Source of the DNA: Leuctra nigra
Lineage: Eukaryota > Arthropoda > Insecta > Plecoptera > Leuctridae
Reading direction: 5' to 3'
Length of the DNA stretch: 64,000 nt
NCBI GenBank assembly: GCA_934045905.1
Contig: OW203761.1
Coordinates: forward strand, 28,446,964 to 28,510,963
Shown: positions 44,809 through 58,600 of the stretch, piece by piece
Layout of the letters: the number at the start of each line of letters is the position of its first letter
Position numbering within the stretch: the stretch's first letter is position 1
Notes under the pieces: generated by a model
The model's input: only the letters and a program-made list of their open reading frames with translations
What the model was told of the DNA's origin: nothing
Database searches by the model: none
Made by a program: the position numbers and the translations under genes

Positions 44809-45376
44809 AATGATGATGGTGATGATGGTGGTGATGATAATATAAGTATTCCTGTCAATCATAATCATACATTATGTAAGTCATTATCATTATCATTGAT
44901 AACAAGCTATCATCATTATGATGATTGAAAATAATCAATTATAATATATTCCTTCAATTATTCATCAATGTATCAAATATAAAATATATACACAACATAA
45001 TGAAGAAAATATTATGCTTCTTGCGATTAATCAATCGAGGACCGGCATTTTAGACGGCACAGATTTCAAGTTCGTTTCACGAGAAGAGAATTATTTAAAT
45101 TCGTTGGCACTTTCGGGCTTCTGGTAAAATACCAGGACAATAATATTAAAATATCGTATTGATTGAGTATTGCTTGAGCTTGTTCTGATGCACGATATTT
45201 TACAACAAGAACTTTGAACTTCGCTGACTTGCTTCGCACTCTCTTGAACATGTCTTTGAGCAACTGCGAGAGCAACGGGAAGGTTTGTCGAACGCTTCAA
45301 AATTAATTAGTGACTTGATCAAGACGATCTTGAGGGTTATTGAAGTTCCATCGACCTCGTTTCCTTGGAACCAAAC
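43700..45376. other. 3' flank of the cadherin gene with a microsatellite
   Basis: No supported gene. The (GAT)n repeat lies inside. A 170-codon minus-strand ORF (44536-44024) was considered and not accepted. No clear poly(A) signal was fixed for the cadherin. Confidence 0.4.
44723..44838. repeat. (GAT)n microsatellite
   Basis: A nearly pure GAT run of about 115 bp with variants (GATAAT, GATGGT) at its right end. Confidence 0.98.
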
Positions 45377-46612
45377 TTAGAGTTCAGTTGTAGTTTCCAC
45401 GGGGGAGCGGTCTCCGAGATAAGTAAACCCAAGGTGAGAATAATCCTTCTTCTCCCTGAACATGACATTCTCGTTCGTGGCACTCGAGTTCATGTGGCCG
45501 TGCTCGTCGTCAGCTGATCTTTGGTACATCGGATTCGTCACCGGCATGAGTGGAGGGTCGTGTCCCATCATGTTGTTGAGGTCGTCGTTCCTCCTGTTGG
45601 TGTCGATCACGCTGGACGCCCTCGCCGTCGTCGCCGCCTCCGAGCTGACCGGACTCTGTTGTCCGATACTGTCGGCGTTGTCCTTCGTGATGTAGCTCAC
45701 GTTGTCCAGACTGAACGCGTGATTCTTGTGACTGAAGTCGATCTGGAGGTCGTTGTAGCTGTCACTGTCGTCCAACGGGACGCTCATCTGCAGAACTTGC
45801 GTCTCGTACTCCTTGAGATTGTTGGGCTCGGCGAAGACAGGATCGTACACTCTTGGGGCGACGTACATCCTCTGCATCCTGTCCTTGTACGCCGTGTACT
45901 TGGACCACGAGATGCAGATGTAGATGATGCCGGCGACGCCGAGGATCAAGATGATGGAGGCGATCACGATCAACGCGTAGGGGAACACTTCCGACGAGAC
46001 TGCGATGGCGGTGAGGGGCTTCTTGACGACTAGAGGCTCGTGGATCGCGGTGGCGGTGGCTTTGATGACCCCGGTCACGTCGGCGGTGATGTTCCTCACA
46101 GCGGAGGAGTTGAGAATCGATCTCCGGACTCGTGAGCTGTTCCTGTCCATGATCAACTCCGTGTCGGGGTCGACGGCGTAGAACCAAACATCAGTGCCGT
46201 GCTGATCCGTTACAAGAGTGTAATTATCAGTGACTTTCACTCGGGCGGTGACTTTCTCGATGCCGATGATGAGTCCAGAGTTGTCTTCGATGGCGTCGGA
46301 TACTTTGTTCTCTTGGCTCTGGATGGCGTCGGGCTTGGCGTCGTCGATGACTAGGATCATGCGGTTGCGGTCGGTGATGACGTTGATGACGACCGGGGCG
46401 CGGACGGCGTTGAAGACAGGCGACGAGGGGTTGTCGCGGGCCTCGACGTCGAACTTGAAGGGAAGCACGACGCTCGGGGGGATGGCGTCGAAACCGAGCT
46501 TGCTCTTGATGACGCCGGAGTTACTGTCGATAGAGAAGTAGTCGGATCCACGGCCTCCTGGCACGATACTGTACTCAAGCTTAGAGTACTTATCGCTGTC
46601 TTTGTCGACGGC
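45377..46612 (-). CDS. Cadherin terminal exon: last repeat, membrane-proximal domain, TM, tail
   Basis: 1236 bp from TTTTCCAG|GCCGTC to the TAA at 45377-45379. It encodes AVDKDSDKYSKLEYSI, the end of the last cadherin repeat, the ITDRNRMILV membrane-proximal domain, the TM helix around 45990-45900, and a cytoplasmic tail with an NPMY motif and the C-terminal TTEL. It is rich in GC relative to its flanks, as are the other exons. Confidence 0.95.
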   Translation of the reverse strand, partial: AVDKDSDKYSKLEYSIVPGGRGSDYFSIDSNSGVIKSKLGFDAIPPSVVLPFKFDVEARDNPSSPVFNAVRAPVVINVITDRNRMILVIDDAKPDAIQSQENKVSDAIEDNSGLIIGIEKVTARVKVTDNYTLVTDQHGTDVWFYAVDPDTELIMDRNSSRVRRSILNSSAVRNITADVTGVIKATATAIHEPLVVKKPLTAIAVSSEVFPYALIVIASIILILGVAGIIYICISWSKYTAYKDRMQRMYVAPRVYDPVFAEPNNLKEYETQVLQMSVPLDDSDSYNDLQIDFSHKNHAFSLDNVSYITKDNADSIGQQSPVSSEAATTARASSVIDTNRRNDDLNNMMGHDPPLMPVTNPMYQRSADDEHGHMNSSATNENVMFREKKDYSHLGFTYLGDRSPVETTTEL

Positions 46613-49600
46613 CTGGAAAATACCATATTATTTTTATTTTTATATTTTGCCGAAAACTCTTTAAGCCCGATTCACACGGTCACATTTATTGAACAACTTC
46701 TGTGTCACAGTCTTTGTCACATTTCTTGAAGGAAATTAGAACATGTTTTAAGTTCGGTGACCGAAAGTTGCTTCGTGTAAATGCAAAATTGTATGAAAAG
46801 TGCGAATGTGACACAGAAGTTGTTCAAGAAATTGTACCATGTAGATCGGTTTTTATGAAGAATTGTATTTGCCTGCGGTTTTAGACAATTTTGAGAGCTG
46901 CTTTGAAAAGAACATCCAAAAGTTATTTTATCAACTCTTTTATCTAAGCTTTGACTTTTTATTGGCAAACTTGTCGTATTGGTTGTGATGGCAGAATCGA
47001 GGGCAAAGTATAATCATAGTACTACGGGATTCGTTCCCATAGTAGGGCAACTTCGAATTCAAATTGGTTTCAGCGCCGATGGCGGCCCCCCGAGTGGCCA
47101 CAGGAGTGAAACTCTTTTAAGGGATGAAAAATAGGCGCAAGAAATTGAAATAGCTCGAGCGAACTTGCAATTTATTTGATTCATATGGTGGACATGTTAC
47201 ATAGTTTTTGCTATTGAAATTGAACACATGACATATGTATTTAATATGTATTACATAGATATTAAATGATATTGCACAAAGGTAAATACTTTAAAGTAGA
47301 TACCATACCTGTTGGTTTGAAATTGAATTGTTTTATATAGATTGTAGTTTATACTGTTCATCCTTATGAACTCGAGATTAGAATGTCTAATTAAAATGTC
47401 TAATTAAACTGAATAATTATCGTTGAGCTTACCTGCACTTGCATCACTGAAGATCTGATGGGCGAGTTCTGAGGGACTGCGCCGAAGTACTTGTTCCTGC
47501 CCTTCCTCTCCGTGAAGAGGAACTGCGGCGAGTTGTCGTTTATGTCTCGCACGTGGATGGAAACCTGCCGGGAGAAGCGAGAGTTAGTTCCAGAGTCTAA
47601 GGTTCCGGGCAGTTGATCGCAGATGAGAGTTCTCCAACTTCAGCGTGTTGTTGTCTCAGAGCAGACTTCAGCGAGAGTTGGGAAGATGAAGTACGTTCTT
47701 GGAGAAGCGTCAATAGGGTTGCGTCAATACAATAGTAATGTAACCACAGGTGCAGTCCGAGATAAATTCTAGATATGATTTCTCTTAAATATTGTCATGT
47801 CACCAATGAAAATATGTATACATTGTGATAAATATTTTATGAAAAAGCAAAAAAAAGCATAAGAAGAAATGATATTCCTAAGAAGACACAAAATTTTCTC
47901 AATACAATTTGTGTGCCCAAACTCGCCTCAGAGTTTGTAAATCGACAAATTGTAAATAATTTTAATTTTAAGAAAGTCTTGATATTAATTGTTTTTTATA
48001 TAGTTTGGTCAAACCGAATTTAGTATTTGTCAGGAGCATTGTTGATGCGTGTTGCATTACCATTCGAAATACAAGTTGGTTTACTTCAGCGTAAAATAGT
48101 GTACTCTCTAGAAACTATCGATGGTTGACGAGATTCATATTATGTTTGGTGCTCTTGCTGTATCGCAAGCCTGCAGTTATAGGCGGCACACTTGGAAACT
48201 TCATCCTGTTGATTTCTGACATTGTGTCAACTCACAGTGGACGTCGCTCTGAGTGGATTCACAAGTCCGGAGATCGAATCCAACTTGATCTTGATCACGT
48301 ATTCATCCTGAGCTTCGTGGTCCAACTTTCCGAACTTCAGTCGAAGTTGGCAGTTTTTGTCGTCGGTGACGTTGGCGTAGAACAATCCTGAATGGGAATA
48401 AAACAGATTTATTATCAGAGTCATAGAAGATAAGTCGTCTCGAATAGGTACAAGTATGACTACAGATGAGTACACATCGCATAACAGTATTCGAGTTTCA
48501 GGGAATAAACAGTAGAATATAATCTCATTCCAGAGTATTACTGACTAGTAGGAACGTGATTTGAGGAAAAACAATTTTTTTAACCTCAGAATAAAAATGA
48601 ATCACCATTTCAATGAATATTGAAAATCATATACCTACTCATAAAATGCATGACTATGGGTTGTCACTGTGATATGCATTCAGATTCATCCTGCTATGAA
48701 TATCGTCATCAAAAAAACTCCTCAGTCTCTGTTTTAATTGGATGCACTTCAAATTATTAGTGGCATTGTTACAGAATTGTTTGCTTTCAACAACCTGTTC
48801 ACGGAAAACAAGAATAATATGACAATAACAACTCAATAATGATATGTTTTTTTTAACTAGTTCGTTAGTACATCTTTGTCGTTAGCACAATGCAATGAAG
48901 CTATATGACGCTTCATTTCGAGTTCGAAATGAACATTACTCGGAAAAGAGGAGTACTAGATTATATTTCAGGTCTCGATATGTTCCGCTTCATCGATTTT
49001 TATAACAAATGACACATCGGCAATGCAGCTGCACGTGAAAATATTATTATGGGATTTGGGATGAAAATTACTTCTACATTCCCCTCGGCATGTACTGATA
49101 TATTGCATCGAATCAAATGACATATCATGGGAAAACTAGGTCTCATGAAAGAGGAACATTTTTAACTTCTCGATATCAAAAGCTCATTTGAAACAAAATT
49201 ATTGTTGATTATTTCACTTGTTTTGCCACAGACAGGAGTAACGCTGGTCGTTTAAGTCAATAAAAAGAGGAGCATTGTTTCAATTTTATATTTTTACAGT
49301 AAACATGTTCTGATCCAGTAAGTTCAAAAATACAAAACGGAAGTAAGAAGCAACCCCAATGGACTTCAAATAACTTGATTCTATTATTTTTCAATTCAAT
49401 GACACTTTTCTATTTATTTATATTGCTGAAACCTTTTACCCTGTACAATCATAACCAAAAGTGAAGATGCTAAAAATAAAAACATCGGAAGAAATACGTA
49501 TACTGTTGAATGTGTTTTCAGTAGGTTATTCGATTACTTCTTCTGGCTCACGTTTGTTGATACACCCGATTTTGACACGAATTCAAAAGTTCATATATAG

Positions 49601-52600
49601 GGAGCTTGAATTGTGAAATTCAGGCTTTACAGATGGTGCAAAATGACCATGTTCTGTTTACGTATCGTTAAATATGAACACTCATTCAGTTAATTTAAAT
49701 TATAGATAAGCTTTTGAATTATATAATCGGACGGTCCGGGGATAGTTCGACCCTTCGTCATGCTGGCATAAAAGTTGTTCTTATTCTTTTCTGCGATATT
49801 TTAATAATTTTGCTTTGTAAAAAATGTCAAATGCAGAGGTTATGTCAATGTCAGCATCACGAAGGAACTTCTCGAAACGATTACAATTTATATTAAAATG
49901 AAAAATGTATCTCAACTACAATTAGAAAACGAGAGATTTTAATTCATCGATACTCTCTCTCTGCTGTAATCAAACCTAAAAGGAATTATTCTTCAAATAA
50001 GTTCATAGAAAAAATAATATGTGAAAAATGTCCTCAAGGTACACTCCCCCAAATAATAAACGGTACTTGGTACAAAACGTATTGGCTGCTGGGCCGGTTC
50101 CTTGACAATCAATCCTTGTTATTATCAATGAAATCAGAGCTCACCTAAAAGAGTTAGATAATGCGTTAGCACTGACTTCATGGGATGATGCCATCAAACC
50201 TTTATCAGTCAATTCATTTTCTTTCGAGTACCGTTTATTATTTGGGGGAGTGTACATTTAAAATGTTGCTAATGGGCCGCCATGATTAAACTATTCTCTC
50301 CAATCCCAATCTCAGCAACATGCAACATGTTGAGTACTTTGACTGTGTACTTTGACCTAATATTTTGTACTTGGCGGACATCTGGATCCAACATAGGCTA
50401 TTGTGATGCAGCTGGCACGTGTCAATGACATACACGCGCCCGCAGAAACTAATCTAAACGATTCAATTGAGTGCAGGCGGTGATTGTTATGCAGGCGGTG
50501 AGGTTTTGTTCACTTGACGAGTTAATGTTATCATCGAAATACGTTTTAATCATGTACAAAACAAAACACGTTCTTTTACTGAATAAGAATATGATATTTG
50601 AATGATGATTAATTTTACTTATCTCCCCTAATTTTTGTCAATCAAGGCTGCTTGCAACTTCCAATCTTTTTCTTTTGTCCATGTTTAATTCCATTACTAC
50701 CTAATAATAATGAGTAACGACTTGTGTATACGCACCATCAATGTTGCCACTGACGATTGAGCACTTGATCGGGAAGTTATCATTGTGCGTGCGACTGTTG
50801 ATGATCGTCAACGTCTTGATGATCGTGTTGGCCGTCGCATTCTCGGCGACGTCCACAGAGTAGGCGTCGTCGGCGAACCCGAGACCCACTTCCGGCGGCA
50901 CCGTAGCGACGTGTCGTACACGTACGAGCACGGTAGCGAGCGACGACAGCTGAGGCTCGCCGAGGTCGTACGCTCGTACGTCCAACTGTTGATCAGAAGA
51001 GGGACGTGAATATTGGAGACGGCCACGTACGAGCCCGTCCGACTGTCACGTACGAGCACGTCCGACTGTCACGTACGTCCCACGTAGTGAGCACGTATGA
51101 GGTCGCGCGCACGTTTATCTAGTTAATCAGATGTAAATGTTGTGTAATCTTGAGTTACGTCTCCCAAGGGGGTTAATGGGGCTCTACTTGCTGACAATTA
51201 AGGAATATCTCATTCTTCCGAGATTGCGTGCGCAGCTTGCTAATGTGTGGACTTCTTTTCTTTCAGCATAATAATGAAGTTAAATTCAAATTTATGGTAA
51301 AAAAGTATGTTTAATAAAGATAAACGATATTCTTTTCTAACAACGTACCTCCATGTACAAATATGGGTTACAATATAAGATTATAAAGGACATGATATTA
51401 ATAATTTAAGATCCAGCGTTTGCGGAATAGGAAGGTTGTAGGAGAGCGAGAGAGAGAAAGAGAGGGCTACAAAACATCTTTTACAATAACTAGGAATCAT
51501 GTTCTGGTGAAATTGGATGCCTCTGGATTGAATGAAATATTGTGATTTATTACTTTTCTAGATCCAGGTTATTAGGACTGATATTTCTCTGCATACATCC
51601 TGCATTGTTAATGCTACTCCTGCATACTAATATGTTCACTTTACCTCGTAGTCGCTCTGTGTTTCTTTCCTGAGGTCGTCTCTCACTTGCACCAGGCCGG
51701 TGTCGGAGTCGATCTGGAAGTACTTGGTCGCCTTCCCTCGGCCCACCAGCTCGTAACGCACCTGGAACCAGCCGGCATTTCCATCAGTTCAATACAACAT
51801 GAATAATTCACTCATTTGCATGTTCAGTGCTCATTGTCTGATGAAATATTCATTTGTTTCGTGGGAGATGACATCATAAAAACATTGCGATTGAACAACT
51901 ATTATTTCAGTAATATCTGCTCTCTTATGTATACCGTAATTTCTTTACATTTGCATCAGAAAATGTAAATTTACCAATTTCAATATAATCATAATAATAA
52001 TATGTATACAACCTATACAATTTCTAGGTGCGCTCTCATTGGAAATATTTTGAAAAGAAACTGATATAGACGATATTAATATTATTATTATTGGACAGAG
52101 GTAAATAAAGAGTGTACATAATTCTTCATTGTTTCATACTATTGATTTGTAGAGTTTGTGTGTGTTGGTTTGTAGATTTGTATTGATTTGTTGGTAGGTA
52201 TCTTACATATTTTAGCACGTTTATTTATTTTGGCAATTGCAACTTAATTGCAACTTGGTTTTCTGAGAACGTTTGTTCTCAGAAAAGCAATACAATAACA
52301 AAAATATCAAACAAAATACCAGTTTGTTGATTGCAATATTCGTATAAAAGTATAAATACTAAATTCATGATTGAAACGACAAACAAGAAATGTAACCCAT
52401 ATCGGCAGACTGATGGGAAATGATATTCATTAGTTGACGATTAGCACAATTCGATATTTATTATTCAAAACATCAAAGTTAACTAATTGGTTATCAATAT
52501 ACACAATACAATGTCACAAGAGGTCTAACTCCACCGTCATTGCATAGATATTGATGACCTCGGATTGTTTTGCATTTCTATAATGTTTCTATCGGTTCGT

Positions 52601-55600
52601 GTGAGATGTTACCTTGTTTCCAGGGGCAGTTCCGTCGGAGTCCGTCGCCAGCAGAGTGGTGACTTTCGTGCCAATAGGAACGTCGTCGTCCAGCGATACC
52701 GGCTGAGGCGCCGAGGTGAACACGGGCGGGATGTCGTTGCGATCCTGGCGAGAGATCACGGAACATACATTATTCAGCACATCTGTAAGTGTCACTCAGA
52801 ATCATCATCACTACATGAAAAAGCTCTAGAGTCACCGTGTTGATGTCAATCATGCCAATGATAAATAAAACAAGGGTGAGATTTTCTCCCTGGTGGAAGA
52901 CAGATATGAATTTCTTAACAGATGCTTCGTCAGACACAAAGGGCTGTTCATAAAGTATGTCACGCTTTAGAAAGGGAGGGAGGGGGGGGGGGGGGGGTCT
53001 GTTATAATGTGACAATCTGTGACAGGTGGGTGGGAGAAGGGCAGACAAGCGTGATGTCACTGTTTGTTGTGTCTAATGTTTCAGCAAAAAGAAATATCAC
53101 ATTTATTATTCTAAACTGAGAATTGAATTTTCCCTCTCTTTAGGATAATACTACCAGTATTATAAGAAATAATATAATTCTACAAAACATTTTGTTTTCT
53201 CATTATTTGAATGTATTTATAATTTTTTTGTTGCAATAAATCAGTAGGTAACTAGTGAAAATATGCATTTTAAGTGTTTTGTGAAGGAGAGAGAGGTCTG
53301 CAGGTGTGACATACGTTTTAGGAGGGTTATATAAAGTGTGACAACTTGCGACAAGGGAGGAGGGGGGAGGGGTAAAGAAGTGGCCTATTTTGCGTGACAT
53401 ACTTATGAACAGCTCCAAAGGTCAGCGATGAGGAATAGAGTGGTTTTATTGTTTCTATCATGTTCCGGGTACGAACATCAACAACGTAAAAGCATTTTCG
53501 TCGTGATTGCATTTTAGAAGTTAAATTGGAATTTTAGAATTCTCAATGGGGATGATAATTATTTCAAATTACTAGGGCAAGTGCACTGTAAATAATATCT
53601 ATAGGTAGAGCAAACTCTGATTGTTACTTGACATACACATTGTGTGGAAAGTACATTTGAAAGATTGTTTTTAGATGTCCTTTGTGAGAAAATACAAAGC
53701 AATAAATAAATTAATTTTAAGTAATACTACCTATAACATTTAATTCAGTTTTTTCGGCAAAAGTTCAACAATCTACGTGCTGCTTAAAGTCTCGTCACGA
53801 TTATTTCAAGCAATTACGAAATTTTTAAGCAGGTGTGAAGGTAACCAGGCACAAAAGAAATATGTTTTGAAGCGTACCTCGACGTTGATGATGACACGGG
53901 TCGTTGACCCCGGCGTCGTCTGGATGTTCTCTAGAGTGCCGACGATCAGGATGTACTGACTCTCTCGCTCGTAATCGAGACCTCGGAGTGTCCTGATCAC
54001 GCCCGAGATCGGGTCGATCGAGAACAGATCGGTCGGTCCTTGCTTGATGGAGTAGGTGATCTTCTGGTTAGTGTCGGGATCGTCGGCCTGGAGCAGACAT
54101 GATGGATGTGAGACTCGAAATCAAAGATCGAAGAGTTGTCGTGTCTTGGGGGATCGATACTTATTGATCATCAATCATCATAATAGACAGAAAAAAACTT
54201 CCATACACTTATTCTGGATCCCACAATGATTCGAGACTTGCATGGATTAGCCATCTGAAGCCGACGAGGACAAGAGGTACTAACCTCCCCCACCCCTCCC
54301 CTCACCTTTGAGAAGAACAAGCCAATGTGCAATCTCCGGGATACCGACATAATTGGCCTCATTATAGGTTTAACCATTTAAAACCTAATTCCTTGGTGAG
54401 TTGACTTGGAATTACCCCCAAAGTTTTAATTAGAAGGTACCCAACATTGTTTAGAAAGTAATGTAGCTATTTAAATTAAAATCGTGTTTATAGATTATTG
54501 TACATAGTGTTTAGAGTGTTGTGATTGGGATTTAAATATATGTTTACGTGCACTCCTCCTGATATCAAATCAGGGTATAGGGTTTAATTAAGTTAATTTT
54601 TATGTATTTAATCTTATAATAAAAAAAACACTATATATATATGTTGAAGAAGGTGGAGCTACCTCCACCCCCCAACCCGACTTTAGTTGGATGGGGTAAT
54701 TAATTGTTAATTAATTGATATAATAAAAATATGTGTTGTTAATTATTTCTTGTGAAATCTCTCCGATCACGATTATTTGAAGATACAAGCAACAGAATGG
54801 CGTGCAAAAGTATGTTTTCTATTTTGTAACCTAATTCCACGGACTCTTGACACCATTTACTCTCTGTTTATATTATCCCGTCAGTGAGTTCAACCCATTA
54901 GCGTTCATTTGAATCTAATAAAACTGCAGTGGAACTTCGTTGATATGTAATCTAAATACTATATTCAAACTACTCCGCAGAGCTGTGAAAAACATACCTG
55001 AAGAAATAATTGGAACGACTAGGTTGAAGATGAGACTCGAACTAATACAGTTTGAAGAATTATTCCAAGGATCGTATAAGGATGTTCAGTTTGTGTACTT
55101 GCTTTCATTTACAGAGTAAACTTCGTTTGTTGGTTTACAAAATAAATAATCGAAATATCTAAGATAAACGACGTTCATATCAGCCAGCATAATAAAATAC
55201 CAACTAATACGAACAGATGATAATAAAATATAAAGTATAAGTTTGCAATGTTATAACAGACGGCTCAATTATATTAGCACACGCATTTGAATTTGTGTTT
55301 CGCTTTTCGTTTTACAGGACTCGTGATTTGTACCAGACAGACACCCACGTCCTCATTCAGTCGAACGAACCCTTCCTTAACAATATGTTAACAAATCAGT
55401 GGCGTAACTACCGTGTGGCTGGGCCGGCAAATGCCCGGGCCCAGGCCGTAGGGGAGGGGGGGGGGGGGGGGCATGCTCAGATACGGCAATGTGCAAATTA
55501 AAAAGTATTAATGTGCAGAGCAATTCTTACAGAAAATATGACTTCAGAAACGTGTTAAAACTCGCATATAAAAATTCCAAAATCGAAAAAATTACCTTCT

Positions 55601-58600
55601 GGACATTTCAACCCCCTTAAAATGTAATGTTAATTTGTAAGTTGCTTTATGTGTGAATGTGACAGGGGCTGGAATCTCTTGCCTGGCGAGGAATCACGTG
55701 AAAAGGTACGCAAGAAGGCATTCATTTAAATGATCGGTGATATTGAGGGGGTGGGGGGGGGGGGGGGGGGGCACAACGATTTATTTTTTCCAGGGGCCCT
55801 TCCGTCTCAAGTTAGGCATTTGTAACAACTAACAAACACCACCTTTAATGTTTGTTTTCTAGATTTGTTATCATAGCTATAACGCTCGTAATTCATGTTG
55901 ATTCATCCTACACGCGCGTCGTGACGCCTCAATGCGCCGCCGTCCCGACGCTCTGTAGACACTAGACAGTGTAGGTGGTTGAATTGGAAGGGAAATGAGC
56001 TCTGTAAGCACTGGATTTACTCATCTACTGTTGTGTGTGTGGATTACCACCTCAGTAAATCGAGCTGGCGGACTAGAGAACAGTAGTTTATACGTTTAAA
56101 TGGCTTACTACATCATAGCCAACGCTATCAGACCTATACGTAGTTAATTTAAGAGCCATGCTTACAGTAAAAATTTAGTTCTATAGCCAACGTAAAGGAT
56201 AGATAATGTTAAGTTTATGGATCTTGATATTTCTTTGAGGTGTTTATACAAGTACCAACAACTGTATACTTTATGGTACAAGTATACGAATTTTCAGTAT
56301 GGAGATAAAATTCATAAAAAATGTAAACTGTCTTCTTCATATAACCTTTATTGTTCACGAGAAAACGTTCAGTAACGAAATCCTATAAATTATTTTAAAT
56401 TACGACGCTGCGCTGGCAATTGTCTACAAATCATAAAACAGAACCAAATTTTCCGATAGCATCTCGCTAAGGTTTTTAAACTATACTCAATATTTTCTTT
56501 ATAAACGGTAAGCTACAGAATGAAATAAACCATGCTGCAATATAGAACTACCATTAAATTTAATTGGCTTTAAAAGTTACTCTACTTGATTCAACTTGTA
56601 ATAGCTTTGGAACTCATGATGTATGTAACATCATGTTGAAGATGATGGCATCAAGAGTGCATTATGATCTTTTGATAAGCCAACAGTGCTAATGAGCTAG
56701 CTAGAGAGTGCCTCACCCAGGGTGCAGTCCAAATAAAATAAGTGCCATGGGCGCCGAAAACGAGCCTAATCGGTAAAAACCACTACCCGCGGGGGGTTTT
56801 CAATGGGGGGCCAACCCTACCTATTTGTTCCCGTCGGGATTATTGGGAAAATTACCTATTTTAGTGATGATTTTACGTATTTTGGACCGAGGTGTAATAG
56901 GAGAATTAAAATTCTCTATAACAAAAGTTAGTATGCAATTTATTTGCAATTTTAAGGAATAAAATCGTAAACCGTGGATGAATTTAATGGATTTTGAAAA
57001 GGATGGCAAGGTGCGCCCTGTCCGTGTCCCAAAAAGAAGCCAGGACGCCGCACAGCCTTGAAAAAAGGGTTCGGGGCGCCGCCATGGCCCCACTGCATCC
57101 CTGTGAACTCACCTTGACTTGGGTGACGAGAAAGTCTGGGACGTTCTCGGGCACTTTGGCCTCGTAGCTGAGCATGTGGAACACAGGCACCTCGTCATCG
57201 ACGTCGCTGACTTGCACAGTGACCGTCGCCGTCGCCAGGCGCGGGTCGGGCGCGCCGTCCTTCGCCGTCACGGTGAAGCGGTACTCCTGCAGCAGGCAAA
57301 CATTCATAATCATACACTTGCACAGTGACCGTCGCCGTCGCCAGGCGCGGGTCGGGCGCGCCGTCCTTCGCCGTCACGGTGAAGCGGTACTCCTGCAGCA
57401 GCCAAACATTCATAAGCATACACTTGCACAGTGACCGTCGCCGTCGCCAGGCGCGGGTCGGGCGCGCCGTCCTTCGCCGTCACGGTGAAGTGGTACTCCT
57501 GCAGCAGCCAAACATTCATAAGCATACACTTGCACAGTGACCGTCGCCGTCGCCAGGCGCGCCGTCCTTCGCCGTCACGGTGAAGTGGTACTCCTGCAGC
57601 AGGCAAACATTCATAAGCATACACTTGCACAGTGACCGTCGCCGTCGCCAGGCGCGGGTCGGGCGCGCCGTCCTTCGCCGTCACGGTGAAGCGGTACTCC
57701 TGCAGCAGCCAAACATTCATAAGCATACACTTGCACAGTGACCGTCGCCGTCGCCAGGCGCGGGTCGGGCGCGCCGTCCTTCGCCGTCACGGTGAAGTGG
57801 TACTCCTGCAGCAGCCAAACATTCATAAGCATACACTTGCACAGTGACCGTCGCCGTCGCCAGGCGCGCCGTCCTTCGCCGTCACGGTGAAGTGGTACTC
57901 CTGCAGCAGGCAAACATTCATAAGCATACACTTGCACAGTGACCGTCGCCGTCGCCAGGCGCGGGTCGGGCGCGCCGTCCTTCGCCGTCACGGTGAAGCG
58001 GTACTCCTGCAGCAGCCAAACATTCATAAGCATACACTTGCACAGTGACCGTCGCCGTCGCCAGGCGCGGGTCGGGCGCGCCGTCCTTCGCCGTCACGGT
58101 GAAGTGGTACTCCTGCAGCAGCCAAACATTCATAAGCATACACTTGCACAGTGACCGTCGCCGTCGCCAGGCGCGCCGTCCTTCGCCGTCACGGTGAAGT
58201 GGTACTCCTGCAGCAGGCAAACATTCATAAGCATACACTTGCACAGTGACCGTCGCCGTCGCCAGGCGCGGGCCAAGCGCGCCGTCCTTGGCCGTCACGG
58301 TGAAGCGGTACTCCTGCAGCAGCCAAACATTCATAAGCATACACTTGCACAGTGACCGTCGCCGTCGCCAGGCACGGGTCGGGCGCGCCGTCCTTGGCCG
58401 TCACGGTGAAGCGGTACTCCTGCAGCAGGCAAACATTCATAAGCATACACTTGCACAGTGACCGTCGCCGTCGCCAGGCGCGGGTCGGGCGCGCCGTCAT
58501 TCGCCGTCACGGTGAAGCGGTACTCCTGCAGCAGCCAAACATTCATAAGCATACACTTGCACAGTGACCGTCGCCGTCGCCAGGCGCGGGTCGGGCGCGC

